DNA of 64,000 bases. Origin: an uncultured Amylibacter sp. GTDB lineage: Bacteria > Pseudomonadota > Alphaproteobacteria > Rhodobacterales > Rhodobacteraceae. Below the pieces are notes generated by a model. It made no database searches, was not told the DNA's origin, and saw only the letters and a program-made list of their open reading frames with translations. Positions 10,284 through 20,995 of this stretch are shown here, piece by piece; the stretch's first letter is position 1, and every line of letters starts with the position of its first letter. Position numbers and translations under genes: made by a program. The stretch is from contig CANMGS010000002.1 in assembly GCA_947497475.1 (NCBI GenBank), positions 864,249 to 928,248 of the forward strand, in the 5' to 3' direction.

Positions 10284-11060
10284 CTAGCCCTTTGGTGGTT
10301 TATTTTTCCGCGTCAAAGCACGGAAAACACCGTGTAAAGTACGCACATCAGCCTGCGTTAATGCCATACGCGACCATAAATTACGTAAGTTCAAGCGCAT
10401 ACTTTCGGCTTTATCTTCTGGCCAAAAGAATTCTTTAGCCGTCAAATCTTGCTCTAAACGCTCTGACAACTTCTCAACTTCAATCCCAGTGGCAAACTCT
10501 GTTCCAGCCAGTGCCATCGCTTCTGCAGGAACCTCCGCCTCTTGTCGACGCCATTCATAGGCCAATAACAATACACATTGCGCAAGGTTCAGCGATGCAA
10601 ATGCTGGATTTACAGGCACAGATATCAATGCATTGGCACGAACGATATCATCATTCGCCAACCCAGCCCGTTCTGGTCCAAACAAAACGCCAACCTTTTG
10701 TCCCTCACCAATTAACGCACGTGCATGTGCCATTGCTCGCTCTGGTGTCATAATTGGTTTCGTCAAATCACGCGTTCGCGCCGTTGTGGCAAACACATAG
10801 TTCAAATCTTCCACTGCACCCGCGGTTGTTTCGGTTACTTTGATCTGATCCAAAACACGCGCGGCACCCGATGCCGTTGCCACGGCTTTTTGATTGGGCC
10901 AACCATCTCGCGGATTGACCAAACGCATCCATTCCAGCCCAAAGTTATACATCGCACGCGCCGCAGAGCCGATATTTTCGCCCATTTGCGGCTCCACAAG
11001 GATAATACTTGGCTGTGGCCCACTCCATTCAGTGGCTTTACTGTGATCTGTACCGGACAT
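10284..11060 (-). CDS. TrmJ-like tRNA/rRNA 2'-O-methyltransferase (SpoU family)
   Basis: 258 aa from the ATG at 11060 (MSGTDHSKATEW); an in-frame ATG at 11135 adds 25 residues but the family starts just before SIILVEPQMGENIGSAARA. The SPOUT knot is visible: LFGPERAGLANDD and PVNPAFASLNLAQCVLLLAYEW, the AdoMet-binding motifs 2 and 3. TrmJ methylates the ribose of position 32 in tRNA. The RNA target here is inferred from similarity only. Confidence 0.85.
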   Translation of the reverse strand: MSGTDHSKATEWSGPQPSIILVEPQMGENIGSAARAMYNFGLEWMRLVNPRDGWPNQKAVATASGAARVLDQIKVTETTAGAVEDLNYVFATTARTRDLTKPIMTPERAMAHARALIGEGQKVGVLFGPERAGLANDDIVRANALISVPVNPAFASLNLAQCVLLLAYEWRRQEAEVPAEAMALAGTEFATGIEVEKLSERLEQDLTAKEFFWPEDKAESMRLNLRNLWSRMALTQADVRTLHGVFRALTRKNKPPKG

Positions 11061-11310
11061 GCGATTAAGGCTCCAAAAGTCGTTGGCAGCGTGATACGCT
11101 CCGTATAGATTAAGTGCAAGCAGCCGCACACGCATAAGTAACCAGTGTCACATAAAATTCGTATTCTTTAAGTACAGCGGTTATAGTGGCTTAAAAGCAC
11201 ATAAACTTTACACATGAGCCCGTATACATTTGTATACTGACCTTTCAATTCTTCGAAAGTTGGGATAAAAAACCCAAGTTCCGATTCCAAAAAATAACCA
11301 GAGGTTACAC

Positions 11311-12525
11311 ATGACCAAGATCAAAGTAGAAAATCCTGTCGTAGAGTTAGACGGCGATGAGATGACACGCATTATTTGGCACTTCATCAAAGAAAAGCTC
11401 ATCCTTCCATATCTAGACATCGATTTGAAATACTATGACCTCGGCATGGAAGTGCGTGACGAAACAAACGACCAGATCACAATCGATTCCGCTGAAGCCA
11501 TCAAAAAATACGGCGTTGGCGTAAAATGTGCGACCATCACACCTGATGAAGCACGCGTAGAAGAGTTCGGTTTGAAAAAGATGTGGCGTTCGCCAAACGG
11601 CACAATCCGCAACATCCTTGGTGGTGTTATCTTCCGCCAGCCAATCATCTGCAGCAACGTTCCACGCCTTGTTCCAGGTTGGACAAAGCCAATCGTTGTG
11701 GGCCGCCACGCATTTGGCGACCAATACAAAGCAACAGACTTCCTTTTCCCAGGCGAAGGCAAACTATCGATTAAATTCGAAGGCAAAGACGGCACAATCA
11801 TCGAAAAAGATATGTTCGATGCACCGGGGTCAGGCATCACAATGGGCATGTATAACCTAGATGCCTCTATTTATGACTTCGCACGTGCATCCATGAACTA
11901 CGGCTTGAATCTTGGTTGGCCTGTGTACTTGTCGACTAAAAACACAATCCTGAAAGCCTACGACGGTCGTTTCAAAGACATCTTCCAAGAAGTCTATGAA
12001 AACGAATTCGAAGAAGAGTTCAAAAAAGCTGGCATTCACTACGAGCACCGCTTAATCGACGATATGGTTGCTTCTGCCCTGAAATGGTCAGGTGGTTATG
12101 TTTGGGCGTGTAAGAACTATGACGGCGACGTGCAATCTGACACAGTTGCCCAAGGTTACGGCTCTCTTGGTCTGATGACATCACAGTTGATGACGCCAGA
12201 TGGCAAAATTGTCGAAGCAGAAGCGGCACACGGTACAGTGACACGTCACTACCGCCAGCACCAAAAAGGCGAAGCCACATCCACAAATTCCATCGCATCT
12301 ATCTATGCATGGACAGGTGGTCTAAAGCACCGCGCAAAACTAGACGGTAACGCAAAACTAAAAGAATTTGCGGAAACACTGGAAAAAACAATCATCAACA
12401 CTGTTGAAAACGGCCATATGACCAAAGACTTGGCGCTATTGGTTGGTCCAAACCAAGGCTGGCTCACAACAGAAGGGTTCTTGGAAAAAATCGACGAGAA
12501 CCTAAACAAAGCCTTGGCAGGATAA
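11311..12525 (+). CDS. icd: NADP-dependent isocitrate dehydrogenase
   Basis: 404 aa. It oxidatively decarboxylates isocitrate in the TCA cycle. The sequence is of the eukaryote-like homodimeric type: [14 protein letters not shown] at the N-terminus, [13 protein letters not shown] with the substrate-binding Arg, and [12 protein letters not shown] near residue 310. The ATG follows a GAGG sequence by about 7 nt. It is divergent from the TrmJ-like gene, with about 250 bases of shared promoter region. Confidence 0.97.
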   Translation: MTKIKVENPVVELDGDEMTRIIWHFIKEKLILPYLDIDLKYYDLGMEVRDETNDQITIDSAEAIKKYGVGVKCATITPDEARVEEFGLKKMWRSPNGTIRNILGGVIFRQPIICSNVPRLVPGWTKPIVVGRHAFGDQYKATDFLFPGEGKLSIKFEGKDGTIIEKDMFDAPGSGITMGMYNLDASIYDFARASMNYGLNLGWPVYLSTKNTILKAYDGRFKDIFQEVYENEFEEEFKKAGIHYEHRLIDDMVASALKWSGGYVWACKNYDGDVQSDTVAQGYGSLGLMTSQLMTPDGKIVEAEAAHGTVTRHYRQHQKGEATSTNSIASIYAWTGGLKHRAKLDGNAKLKEFAETLEKTIINTVENGHMTKDLALLVGPNQGWLTTEGFLEKIDENLNKALAG

Positions 12526-12547
12526 GCCAAAGCAGATTAGCATTCAG

Positions 12548-12573
12548 GGGCGGCTCATTGGCCGCCCTTTTTT
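12548..12573 (+). terminator. Rho-independent terminator of icd
   Basis: Perfect 7-bp GC stem GGGCGGC/GCCGCCC with a 6-nt loop, followed by six T. It lies 22 nt after the icd stop. Confidence 0.93.
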
Positions 12574-12586
12574 GTTGGGATATCAA

Positions 12587-12922
12587 ATGCCAGTACACTA
12601 TATCTATCTGATCATCGCGGTTATCTGCGAAACCGCGGGCACAGCCTGTATCAAAGCCAGCGCAGAATTTACCAAACCACTCCCCAGCATTGGTGTATTA
12701 ATCTGCTTTGGTGCAGCCTTTTACTTTCTATCCCTCACCTTAAAATACATGCCCATAGGCGTCGTCTACGCTCTTTGGTCAGGATTGGGGATCGTCTTAA
12801 TAACCATCATCGGCATCGTTATTTTCAAACAGAGCTTAGATTTAGCCGCCTACATCGGCATCGGCTTGATCATGTTGGGCGTGATCGTAATCAACGTGTT
12901 TTCAAACAGCGCGCCTCATTAG
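12587..12922 (+). CDS. Small multidrug resistance (SMR) family efflux transporter
   Basis: 111 aa from the ATG at 12587; an upstream in-frame start at 12572 would run into the icd terminator. Four membrane helices are visible. Helix 1 has the essential Glu (YLIIAVICETAGTACIK), and VYALWSGLGIVLI in helix 3 is the family's Trp-Ser-Gly signature. It exports cationic drugs or guanidinium-like compounds by proton antiport. It converges with the glutamine amidotransferase gene, with a 4-nt overlap. Confidence 0.92.
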   Translation: MPVHYIYLIIAVICETAGTACIKASAEFTKPLPSIGVLICFGAAFYFLSLTLKYMPIGVVYALWSGLGIVLITIIGIVIFKQSLDLAAYIGIGLIMLGVIVINVFSNSAPH

Positions 12923-13716
12923 ACAACTTCTGGCAAACCCTGAACTTCTAAGAAACTTGTCTTATGCACACCATTTCTACGGAAACAACACATCTCACCG
13001 TTCTGAACCTCTATCCAACCCTCTTCGGACATATCTAAAGGTTCCGAAACCACGGCCCAACCGTTTTGATCTTCATTACGGCGGTAATATAAAGACGGCG
13101 CTCGATCATCAGATGCATAACGCACAGCATAGAGATCATTTCCATTTGAAAATGCCGCAGACAACCGCATTGCAGGACCTGTGCCATATTCCTCGGACAT
13201 ACCCTGCATTTCCAAAACGGCACGCGATAACGCTTTAGACGGGTGTTTGTTCAACCCATACCCCAAAGCCAATAAAAACAGCACTTCGCTGTCCGTTGCC
13301 CCCTTGCGATATTGATATAACTCATCAGAGATCAACATGTCCGCTTTCTTGCGGAACATCTCAAACCCACCAATTTGACCGTTGTGCATAAAGCTCCAAT
13401 TGCCCACAGCAAACGGATGACAATTGTTACGACTGATCGCAGATCCCGTGGATGCGCGCACATGCGCCAAAAACAACCTCGTTTGGATTTGGCTGGCAAT
13501 GGATTTCAAATTCGGATCGGACCACGCAGGATAAACATCTCGGTACAACCCCGGCTCTGGTTTTGCGTGATACCACGCCAATCCAAACCCATCGGCATTA
13601 ATCGCCGTTTTACACTCTTCAGCCTGCTTACTTTGCTTGATCAACGAATGACTTGGATCAAACAAAAGTTCTTCGATAAAAACAGGTTCGCCAATATAGG
13701 CCGCCCATCTACACAT
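12919..13716 (-). CDS. Class II glutamine amidotransferase (YafJ/EgtC-like)
   Basis: 265 aa. It starts MCRWAAYIG; Cys2 becomes the N-terminal nucleophile of an Ntn amidotransferase. FLAHVRASTG, NCHPFAVGNWSFMHNGQI and DSEVLFLLAL match the glutaminase fold. No synthetase domain is fused, so the ammonia acceptor is unknown. Its start shares a base with the stop of the upstream small gene (TAATG). Confidence 0.88.
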   Translation of the reverse strand: MCRWAAYIGEPVFIEELLFDPSHSLIKQSKQAEECKTAINADGFGLAWYHAKPEPGLYRDVYPAWSDPNLKSIASQIQTRLFLAHVRASTGSAISRNNCHPFAVGNWSFMHNGQIGGFEMFRKKADMLISDELYQYRKGATDSEVLFLLALGYGLNKHPSKALSRAVLEMQGMSEEYGTGPAMRLSAAFSNGNDLYAVRYASDDRAPSLYYRRNEDQNGWAVVSEPLDMSEEGWIEVQNGEMCCFRRNGVHKTSFLEVQGLPEVV

Positions 13717-13922
13717 TAAGCACCTCGATTATGCGTCTTGGCATATAGCTTAGCAACAATCTTACTCGCCGTTTTTTCACACGCACAAGGCACAAAGGCG
13801 TGAAGCAATGCAGCGAAAGCCGCGACAAATAAAGTGAACGAAAACTTCAAAGCAAAGAAGAAGTGCTCAATAAATGTCTCATCTACAGATGCTGGGTGAT
13901 CAAGGAAAATTTTGCGTATCAT
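13716..13922 (-). CDS. DUF6356-like small membrane protein
   Basis: 68 aa from the ATG at 13922, which has an AGGAG 8 nt upstream; the longer frame from 13946 lacks such a site. It starts MIRKIFLDHPASVDETFIEHF, then has one or two hydrophobic segments and a Cys pair (PCAC). This resembles the DUF6356 family, found widely in Alphaproteobacteria, of unknown function. It is coupled to the amidotransferase gene. Confidence 0.7.
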   Translation of the reverse strand: MIRKIFLDHPASVDETFIEHFFFALKFSFTLFVAAFAALLHAFVPCACEKTASKIVAKLYAKTHNRGA

Positions 13923-14033
13923 GGGGCTACTCCTGTTGTTTTTCACACAATATCAGGGATGAATGCAAAAACGTCCCAAAGTTAGGGCAATTTTATTCTT
14001 TATTGTGAAAATATCCCAGTATATAATAAATTT

Positions 14034-14489
14034 ATGAAAATAGATCACATAGACACACAAATACTGCAACACTTGCAACGCGACGCCACACTAGGCCTAG
14101 AGGATTTAGGCGAATCCGTTGGCCTGTCCCGTAATGCCTGTTGGCGCCGTATCAAAAACCTAGAGGATGCAGGGTATATCAAATCCCGCGTTGCAATATT
14201 AGACGCCGAAAAGCTGGATGTGGGGTTAAGCGTGTTCATCTCGGTCAGAACCAACAAACACGATCCTGACTGGTTAAACCAATTTGCCAGTGCCACACGG
14301 TCTATGCCTGAAATTTTAGGCGCCTACCGCATGAGTGGTGATCTGGATTACCTGATCCGCGCCCAAGTCGCAGATATGGCCGCTTATGACCGCCTATACC
14401 AGCGTTTAATCCAAAAGGTGACTTTGGCCGATGTGTCCGCCAGTTTCGTAATGGAAGAGATTAAGGAAACAACTGCCCTACCGCTGTAA
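14034..14489 (+). CDS. Lrp/AsnC family transcriptional regulator
   Basis: 151 aa. The N-terminal winged HTH is clear (DHIDTQILQHLQRDATLGLEDLGESVGLS). The C-terminal RAM ligand-binding domain includes MSGDLDYLIRAQVADMAAYDRLY. It responds to amino acids in general. It ends overlapping the convergent NUDIX gene by 12 nt. Its targets cannot be told; the divergent DUF6356/amidotransferase pair is one candidate. Confidence 0.92.
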   Translation: MKIDHIDTQILQHLQRDATLGLEDLGESVGLSRNACWRRIKNLEDAGYIKSRVAILDAEKLDVGLSVFISVRTNKHDPDWLNQFASATRSMPEILGAYRMSGDLDYLIRAQVADMAAYDRLYQRLIQKVTLADVSASFVMEEIKETTALPL

Positions 14490-15047
14490 CGCATAATGTT
14501 GTAACAGGATCACCGTTTTCGCGTCATAGATCTCGCCCGTGGTGATCATATGCAGTGCATCATTCAAAGGGATTTCCAAGACTTCTATGTCTTCACCTTC
14601 ATCAGGCACCCCACCGCCATCTGACACACGGTCAGATGCACGGTATTCACCGACATAATACACAACCGTTTCATCCACCCCACCAGGTGATGAAATCAGA
14701 TCAAACAATCGGGTCATTTTAGAAACAGAAAATCCCGTTTCCTCTTCCAATTCCAATCGCATCCGTTCGACAGGATCAACCCCATCCAGCATCCCAGCGG
14801 GTGCTTCAATCAGATGCGCATCGCGTCCAATCAAATGACACGGCAATCGAAATTGACGTGTTAGTAAAACATGATCCGTATCAGGATTGCGCAACAAACA
14901 CGTTACCGCAGAACCGCGCTCATACACTTCACGCGTTTGTTTCTGCCATGACCCATCACGGTTGCGCAGTTCATAAGTGAATTCAGAAAACCGTTTCCAT
15001 CCATCCGCCAATACCACCTTGGATATATGGCGAATGAAATCAGTCAT
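14478..15047 (-). CDS. NUDIX hydrolase (NudK/ADP-sugar pyrophosphatase type)
   Basis: 189 aa. The NUDIX box is readable from about residue 84 to 106 (GMLDGVDPVERMRLELEEETGF), with the REEE-type core as LELEEETG. The N-terminal half resembles GDP-mannose or ADP-ribose pyrophosphatases. It would hydrolyse a nucleoside diphosphate sugar. It lies just downstream of the DUF1330 gene on the same strand. Confidence 0.9.
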   Translation of the reverse strand: MTDFIRHISKVVLADGWKRFSEFTYELRNRDGSWQKQTREVYERGSAVTCLLRNPDTDHVLLTRQFRLPCHLIGRDAHLIEAPAGMLDGVDPVERMRLELEEETGFSVSKMTRLFDLISSPGGVDETVVYYVGEYRASDRVSDGGGVPDEGEDIEVLEIPLNDALHMITTGEIYDAKTVILLQHYALQR

Positions 15048-15056
15048 TGCTTGGCC

Positions 15057-15347
15057 TTACAGGCCTTCAACGATTGTATAATTGCGTGTGGACACACCAT
15101 CAGCCAAAGCAAAACCCAACGCTTCTTGATACTCTGGCCCATCGTAAAACTTCACAGCCGTATCAAAATCTTCAAAACGAATGATCACATTGCGCGTTTG
15201 CTCTGGGCCTTCCTTGGTCACACATTTACCGCCGCGCACCAAAAATTCGCCACCGTATTTTGCAACAGCAGGGCCTGCCAGCTCTACATATTTACCGTAT
15301 TCATCCGCATCGTGGACGTTGATTTGTACCATACAATAAGCTGCCAT
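15057..15347 (-). CDS. DUF1330 domain protein
   Basis: 96 aa, ferredoxin-like fold. It starts MAAYCMVQINVHDADEYGKYVELAG and contains FLVRGGKCVTKEGP and IIRFEDFDTAVKFYDGPEYQEAL, all typical of DUF1330. The biochemical role is unknown. It sits 3 nt downstream of the alaS stop. Confidence 0.88.
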   Translation of the reverse strand: MAAYCMVQINVHDADEYGKYVELAGPAVAKYGGEFLVRGGKCVTKEGPEQTRNVIIRFEDFDTAVKFYDGPEYQEALGFALADGVSTRNYTIVEGL

Positions 15348-15350
15348 GTT

Positions 15351-18005
15351 TTATGCTCCTAAAACTGTTTTCGCGGCCGCAACCGCCTTATCTGCGTTTG
15401 CTGCATCCGCACCACCCGCTTGCGCCATATCAGGACGGCCACCGCCGCCTTTGCCGCCCAATTCCGCAGCTGCTGCTTTCACAACATCCACAGCACTCAC
15501 TTTGCTGGTCAGATCATCCGTCACACCAGCTGCAACAGCGGCCTTACCACCCGCATCTGAAATCAACAGAATCACAGCGGAACCCAAACGGTTCTTGTGT
15601 TCATCAATCAACCCACGCAGGTCTTTGCCTGGCACATCTTTCAGCACTTGTGCAAAGAACGGCACACCATTCACATCCTCAGCCTCGGCAGATTGACCAC
15701 CGCCGCCCATAGCAACCGCTTTGCGCAGTTCTGCCACTTCGTTTTGCAACGCTTTACGCTCATCCAGCAACGCCTGAACACGCGTGGAAACATCCTCTGG
15801 CTTTGCCTTCAAAGTACCAGCAACACCTGCCAAAGCAGCGGATTGTCCCGTCAGATGCTTTAACGCTTCTTGCCCAGTCAGCGCTTCGATACGGCGCACA
15901 CCGTTTGACGATGCACTTTCACTTAACAGTGCAAACAACCCGATCTGACCCAATTGGCTGACGTGCGTACCGCCACATAATTCCAATGAATACGTGTTCT
16001 TGTCCAACCCCTTACCAGAGCCGTCCTGAACACCCATAGAAACAACACGCACCTCGTCGCCATATTTTTCACCAAACAGCGCTTGTGCACCCAATTCGCG
16101 CGCATCATCAGGCGTCATAATCCGTGTTTCAACGCTGCTGTTCTGACGGATGTAAGCATTCACCTCTGCCTCAACCGCTTTAATTTCATCCGCAGTCATC
16201 GCTTTGGAATAGCTGAAATCAAACCGCAAACGATCAACTGCATTCAACGACCCGCGTTGTGCAACATTATCCCCCAAAGCATTCCGCAAGGCTTCGTTCA
16301 ACAAATGCGTTGCAGAGTGGCTGTTGCGAATGGCTGATCTGCGACCGTGATCCACAGTCAATTCAGCCGCTGCACCTTTGGTCAAAGTGCCTTCTGTCAC
16401 TTCACCGATATGAATAAACACACCCGCTTTTTTCTTAACATCAGACACAGCAACCGTTGCACCATCCGTTTTCAAAACACCGCTGTCACCAATCTGACCA
16501 CCGCTTTCCGCATAAAATGGTGTTTGGTTCAAAACCACCTGAACAGATGTCCCCTTATCGGCTGTATCCGCCAAAGCCCCATCCACGACGACAGCCACAA
16601 CCTGACCTTCCGCTGTTTCGGTATCGTACCCAAGGAACTCTGTCACACCTTTGTCTTCGGCAATATCAAACCAGATGCTTTCATCCGCAGCTTCGCCAGA
16701 GCCAGACCACGCTGCACGCGCCTTGGCTTTCTGCTCTTCCATAGCTGCATTGAACCCATCAACATCAACCGTCATGCCCTTTTCGCGCAAGGCGTCTTGG
16801 GTCAAATCAACAGGAAAACCATAAGTGTCATAAAGCTTAAATGCCGTGTCACCCGCCAAGGTTCCACCATCGCCCAAACAGCTGACTTCATCATCCAATA
16901 ATTTCAAACCGCGATCCAAAGTCTTTTTGAAACGTGTTTCTTCCAACAACAAAGTCTCTTCGATCATCGCTTGGCCTTGGGTTAATTCAGGATAGGCTTG
17001 GCCCATCTGTTTCACCAAAGCTGGCACCAATTTGTGCATCACAGGATCTTGCGCCCCCAATAAATGCGCATGGCGCATCGCACGACGCATAATACGGCGC
17101 AACACATATCCGCGCCCTTCATTCGATGGCAAAACGCCATCCGCAATTAGGAATGAAGTCGAGCGTAAGTGATCCGCAATCACACGGTGGCTGACATTCA
17201 TATCGCCATAAGGATCAACACCTGTGGCATGTGCAGACGCTTCGATCAGGTCTTTGAACAAATCCGTCTGGTAATTGTCGTGGCTGCCCTGCAACAATGC
17301 TGCAACACGTTCAATACCCATGCCTGTATCAATGGATTGCATATCCAATGGCACCATTGATCCATCTTCGAACTGCTCGTTTTGCATGAAAACAAGGTTC
17401 CAAATCTCGATAAAACGATCGCCATCTTCTTCTGGTGATCCCGGAGGGCCACCCCAAACATGATCGCCGTGATCATAGAAAATCTCGGTACAAGGTCCAC
17501 AAGGCCCCGTTGGGCCCATTTTCCAAAAGTTATCATCCGTTGCGATACGAATAATACGGTCATCAGGCAGGCCAGCATATTTCTTCCAAATATCCGCTGC
17601 CTCATCATCCGTATGATAAACCGTCACATACAGGCGATCCTTATCGATCGCAAAATCCTTGGTGATCAAATCCCACGCTTGCGTAATCGCCTGTTCCTTG
17701 AAGTAATCGCCAAAACTGAAATTCCCCATCATTTCGAAAAATGTATGGTGACGCGCCGTATAACCCACATTGTCCAGGTCGTTGTGCTTACCACCTGCCC
17801 GCACACATTTTTGCGCCGAAGTCGCCCGCACATAATCACGCGTTTCTTGCCCCGTGAACAGGTTCTTAAACTGCACCATGCCAGAGTTCACAAACATCAA
17901 AGTCGGATCATTGCGCGGCACAAGTGGTGAACTTTGCACCACCTCGTGATCATTCCGATCAAAGAAATTCAAAAAGGTTGAACGAATGTCATTTACGCTG
18001 GTCAT
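15351..18005 (-). CDS. alaS: Alanyl-tRNA synthetase
   Basis: 884 aa, full length. N-terminal catalytic core ([38 protein letters not shown]), then the tRNA-recognition region, the editing domain with [12 protein letters not shown] and [13 protein letters not shown] (zinc-binding His and Cys), and the C-terminal domain with the [13 protein letters not shown] motif. It charges tRNA-Ala and clears Ser and Gly mischarges. It starts a minus-strand group with DUF1330 and NUDIX genes. Confidence 0.98.
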   Translation of the reverse strand: MTSVNDIRSTFLNFFDRNDHEVVQSSPLVPRNDPTLMFVNSGMVQFKNLFTGQETRDYVRATSAQKCVRAGGKHNDLDNVGYTARHHTFFEMMGNFSFGDYFKEQAITQAWDLITKDFAIDKDRLYVTVYHTDDEAADIWKKYAGLPDDRIIRIATDDNFWKMGPTGPCGPCTEIFYDHGDHVWGGPPGSPEEDGDRFIEIWNLVFMQNEQFEDGSMVPLDMQSIDTGMGIERVAALLQGSHDNYQTDLFKDLIEASAHATGVDPYGDMNVSHRVIADHLRSTSFLIADGVLPSNEGRGYVLRRIMRRAMRHAHLLGAQDPVMHKLVPALVKQMGQAYPELTQGQAMIEETLLLEETRFKKTLDRGLKLLDDEVSCLGDGGTLAGDTAFKLYDTYGFPVDLTQDALREKGMTVDVDGFNAAMEEQKAKARAAWSGSGEAADESIWFDIAEDKGVTEFLGYDTETAEGQVVAVVVDGALADTADKGTSVQVVLNQTPFYAESGGQIGDSGVLKTDGATVAVSDVKKKAGVFIHIGEVTEGTLTKGAAAELTVDHGRRSAIRNSHSATHLLNEALRNALGDNVAQRGSLNAVDRLRFDFSYSKAMTADEIKAVEAEVNAYIRQNSSVETRIMTPDDARELGAQALFGEKYGDEVRVVSMGVQDGSGKGLDKNTYSLELCGGTHVSQLGQIGLFALLSESASSNGVRRIEALTGQEALKHLTGQSAALAGVAGTLKAKPEDVSTRVQALLDERKALQNEVAELRKAVAMGGGGQSAEAEDVNGVPFFAQVLKDVPGKDLRGLIDEHKNRLGSAVILLISDAGGKAAVAAGVTDDLTSKVSAVDVVKAAAAELGGKGGGGRPDMAQAGGADAANADKAVAAAKTVLGA

Positions 18006-18136
18006 CTGGCACTTCCGCTTAAGTCGTTTTTAACGTTTTAGCTAAGGGTTTAAGGGGTGTCCACAGACGAAGTTTACCTTTGTTCCTACAAGTACTAAAC
18101 TTTATCGAACATAGTTAAGTTTTTGGACCAAAACCA

Positions 18137-18406
18137 ATGAAAATCATTTCAAACATATTTTTCATCCTCTCTTTTCTCTTTATGGGCTTATGGGCGTTCT
18201 TCTATATCTATGTCATGTCTCTTGGCTGCGCTTTTGGGTCTCCAAACTCAAGCAGCTGTAATATCAAAATGCCATGGACATTACGCGGCGAAGACTTCTC
18301 ATTCCTGATCGGAATGCCCGCAATTATGTTGGTTTTTTTACTGGTGATCGCATTTTACCTGCGCAAAGTCGCAGCAGATGCAGATCAATCTACACCTTCT
18401 GAATAA
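18137..18406 (+). CDS. Small two-helix membrane protein, function unknown
   Basis: 89 aa. Hydrophobic helices at about residues 6-32 (FILSFLFMGLWAFFYIYVMSLG) and 55-75 (FLIGMPAIMLVFLLVIAFYL), joined by a loop with two Cys. No family recognised. It is divergent from alaS and overlaps the convergent MOSC gene by 17 nt. Confidence 0.6.
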   Translation: MKIISNIFFILSFLFMGLWAFFYIYVMSLGCAFGSPNSSSCNIKMPWTLRGEDFSFLIGMPAIMLVFLLVIAFYLRKVAADADQSTPSE

Positions 18407-18938
18407 CATCCCCAGACCTTACCCAACCGTCTTCGACGACTTCGCACAACAACCCGCGCAATTTGTGTTTGATGTTATCAGGGCGCACGATCCAGTCTTT
18501 TGCATCTTTACCGTACCGCACTTTCCATTTTACACAGGCATCATTGAACGCATCTGAGACACGTACTGTTGTGCTGCCAATACGCAAAAGCGTCCCCACA
18601 GGCATATTCGCTTCCGATGTATCAATATCCGCTACAATAGGATCACCCGGATGCGGTGTGTTTTCACGATCCAACCACACCAAATCCATCACGCGTTTGT
18701 TCAAAATGGAAACTTGGATACGCGGATCAGGTTGACCATCTGGCAGTTTCATCCATGCAGCAGTTGACCAGCGTTCACTGGGGATGCCGAATTCTTTGGT
18801 AAATTGTATTTCATTCACAATTTGCCGTTCACCATAATCGGGACGCAAACATAACGAATAAATTGGCACGTTATCCTTAGGCGCATCCAAAATATGGGGA
18901 ATTGCGGCTTGCAGCTCATGCATTGTGACCTGTTTCAT
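18390..18938 (-). CDS. MOSC-domain-like protein
   Basis: 182 aa; an alternative start is the ATG of MHELQ. Residues 40-180 resemble the MOSC beta-barrel (LNKRVMDLVWLD, HPGDPIVADIDTSEANMPVGTLLRIGS, CVKWKVRYGKDA, GLLCEVVEDGWVRSGD), a domain that handles sulfur or molybdenum cofactor. The Cys in ACVKW is at the usual position. The precise reaction is unknown. It lies 3 nt from the LysE transporter gene. Confidence 0.8.
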   Translation of the reverse strand: MKQVTMHELQAAIPHILDAPKDNVPIYSLCLRPDYGERQIVNEIQFTKEFGIPSERWSTAAWMKLPDGQPDPRIQVSILNKRVMDLVWLDRENTPHPGDPIVADIDTSEANMPVGTLLRIGSTTVRVSDAFNDACVKWKVRYGKDAKDWIVRPDNIKHKLRGLLCEVVEDGWVRSGDVIQKV

Positions 18939-18941
18939 GGT

Positions 18942-19580
18942 CTATACCGTTCCACGTCTGAATGTAGCCGTGGCAATACCCATAGCAATCAATGCACCGC
19001 CGCCAAAACGCGTCAGTTGTGCAATAACGGCAGGTTTCGCAATCTTTTCCCGCAACTTATCCGCCAACAATGCATAGGCTAAGGCATTGAAAGCAGCCAA
19101 ACCTACAAAGGTCGTGATTAAGATGGAAAATTGCGGCAATAATGCCGTTTCTGTGGTGATGAATTGCGGCACAAAAGCAATGAAGAATACAATAGATTTT
19201 GGGTTCAATGCCGTCACAGCTGCCGCATGAGTAAAGACTTTAGAGGCTGGTAAATCTTCAACATCACTTAGCGCTGCAATCTTTGCATTGGGCGCACTTC
19301 TAAACAGTTTTATGCCCAAATAGATTAAATAAGCCGCCCCCATCCATTTCAGCGCAGTGAACAAAGTGGCAGATGCCAATACCAAGGCGCCTAAACCTGC
19401 AAGCGATGCACTCATCGCGATCAAATCACCAACCGCAACACCAACAGCGGTCGCCACCGCGACCCTGCGCCCTTGGCTTAATGCATAGCTGAGAACCAAC
19501 AATATTGTTGGGCCTGGAATTAACAATAATGCGGTGGATGCGGCCACAAAAGCCAGCCAAAGTTCAAAAGCCATAACCAT
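18942..19580 (-). CDS. LysE/RhtB family amino acid exporter
   Basis: 212 aa with about six membrane helices. The family motif at the first loop, LLIPGPTILLVLSYALSQGRR (about residues 20-40), is clear. It exports an amino acid or homoserine lactone-like compound; the substrate is unknown. Confidence 0.9.
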   Translation of the reverse strand: MVMAFELWLAFVAASTALLLIPGPTILLVLSYALSQGRRVAVATAVGVAVGDLIAMSASLAGLGALVLASATLFTALKWMGAAYLIYLGIKLFRSAPNAKIAALSDVEDLPASKVFTHAAAVTALNPKSIVFFIAFVPQFITTETALLPQFSILITTFVGLAAFNALAYALLADKLREKIAKPAVIAQLTRFGGGALIAMGIATATFRRGTV

Positions 19581-19650
19581 TCCTAAAATGTTATCTTAGA
19601 ACCAAGCCATTATTTTTTTGAACTGTAAAGTGATTATACGAGTGTCGGTG

Positions 19651-19688
19651 TCAAAAACAAAAAGGCCAAAGAAAACCTCTGGCCTTTT
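19651..19688 (-). terminator. Rho-independent terminator of recA
   Basis: On the minus strand a 9-bp stem AAAAGGCCA/TGGCCTTTT with an 11-nt loop is followed by TTTGTTTTT. It lies about 20 nt after the recA stop. Confidence 0.85.
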
Positions 19689-19709
19689 AGAAACTACGGC
19701 TGGAAGTCT

Positions 19710-20798
19710 TTAGTCTTCCACAACCGCATCATCATCTAGTTTAACAAGTTTGGCTTCTTCTGCTGGCATATCAAAATCCAACCCATGAGAGGCACGAATT
19801 TTATCTTCGATATCCAACGCCATACGCGGGTTTTCTTTCAGATAGTTTTTCGCATTCTCACGGCCCTGCCCGATACGTTCATCACCATATGAGAACCAAG
19901 AGCCTGACTTTTCAACCAATCCAGCCTTCACGCCCAGATCAATCAATTCACCGCGCTTGGAAATGCCTTCGCCGTACATGATGTCGAATTCAACTTGTTT
20001 GAACGGTGGGGATACTTTGTTCTTCACCACTTTAACACGTGTTTGGTTGCCCACGATTTCATCGCGGTCTTTAATCGCACCAATGCGGCGGATGTCCAAA
20101 CGTACGGATGAATAGAACTTCAATGCATTACCACCTGATGTGGTTTCAGGAGAGCCAAACATCACGCCAATTTTCATTCTGATCTGATTAATAAAAATCA
20201 CCATACAGTTTGATTTCGCAATCGAACCTGTCAATTTACGCATCGCTTGAGACATTAAACGCGCCTGAGCACCCACTTGGTGGTCGCCCATATCGCCTTC
20301 TAATTCCGCTTTTGGTGTCAAAGCTGCAACTGAGTCTACAACAACCATAGAAACAGCACCTGAGCGTACCAAAGTGTCTGTGATTTCCAAAGCTTGTTCA
20401 CCTGCATCAGGTTGTGAAATCAACAAATCATCCAAATTCACCCCAAGCTTTTTCGCGTAAGTCGGATCAAGCGCGTGTTCCGCGTCAACAAAAGCACAAA
20501 TACCGCCTTTTTTTTGTTCTTCTGCAATCGCATGTAAAGTCAGCGTTGTTTTACCTGAGCTTTCAGGGCCATAAATTTCGACAATACGACCTTTGGGCAA
20601 ACCACCTATGCCCAATGCAATATCCAAACCCAACGAGCCTGTTGATGTTGCTTCGATATCCATCACTGGGTTGTCTTGGCCCAATTTCATGACAGACCCT
20701 TTGCCGAATTGGCGTTCAATCTGTCCCAACGCTGCTTCTAGCGCCTTTTGTTTATCCATTGCTTTTTTGTCGGTCATATCTAGTAAAGTCGCACCCAT
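19710..20798 (-). CDS. recA: Recombinase RecA
   Basis: 362 aa. Walker [10 protein letters not shown] (residues 75-83), VDAEHALDP, and loop L2 with [16 protein letters not shown]. It drives homologous recombination and induces SOS. The first ten residues may be an extension ([20 protein letters not shown]); the ATG of MTDKKAMDK would be an alternative start. A GTTC-N7-GTTC box lies about 50 bases upstream. Confidence 0.98.
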   Translation of the reverse strand: MGATLLDMTDKKAMDKQKALEAALGQIERQFGKGSVMKLGQDNPVMDIEATSTGSLGLDIALGIGGLPKGRIVEIYGPESSGKTTLTLHAIAEEQKKGGICAFVDAEHALDPTYAKKLGVNLDDLLISQPDAGEQALEITDTLVRSGAVSMVVVDSVAALTPKAELEGDMGDHQVGAQARLMSQAMRKLTGSIAKSNCMVIFINQIRMKIGVMFGSPETTSGGNALKFYSSVRLDIRRIGAIKDRDEIVGNQTRVKVVKNKVSPPFKQVEFDIMYGEGISKRGELIDLGVKAGLVEKSGSWFSYGDERIGQGRENAKNYLKENPRMALDIEDKIRASHGLDFDMPAEEAKLVKLDDDAVVED

Positions 20799-20848
20799 GT
20801 TTTTTCCTTTTTATTTCACATCCCTGCGGTCGCAACAATGAGTCGTTT

Positions 20849-20863
20849 GTTCCACATATGTTC
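20849..20863 (-). promoter_or_regulatory. LexA (SOS) box of recA
   Basis: GTTCCACATATGTTC is the alphaproteobacterial LexA site GAAC-N7-GAAC read on the minus strand. It lies 51-65 nt upstream of the recA start. A further GTTC at 20870 adds a half-site. Confidence 0.88.
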
Positions 20864-20995
20864 TTTAACGTTCTTATGAGACTAAAACGAGAACATTTCA
20901 AGATAAATTTTATAATTCTACTTTTGGCAAAGATAGTTTATGATGGGTAAAAATATTATAAACGACTTACCGAGTGCACAGGCAAATAGAATAAC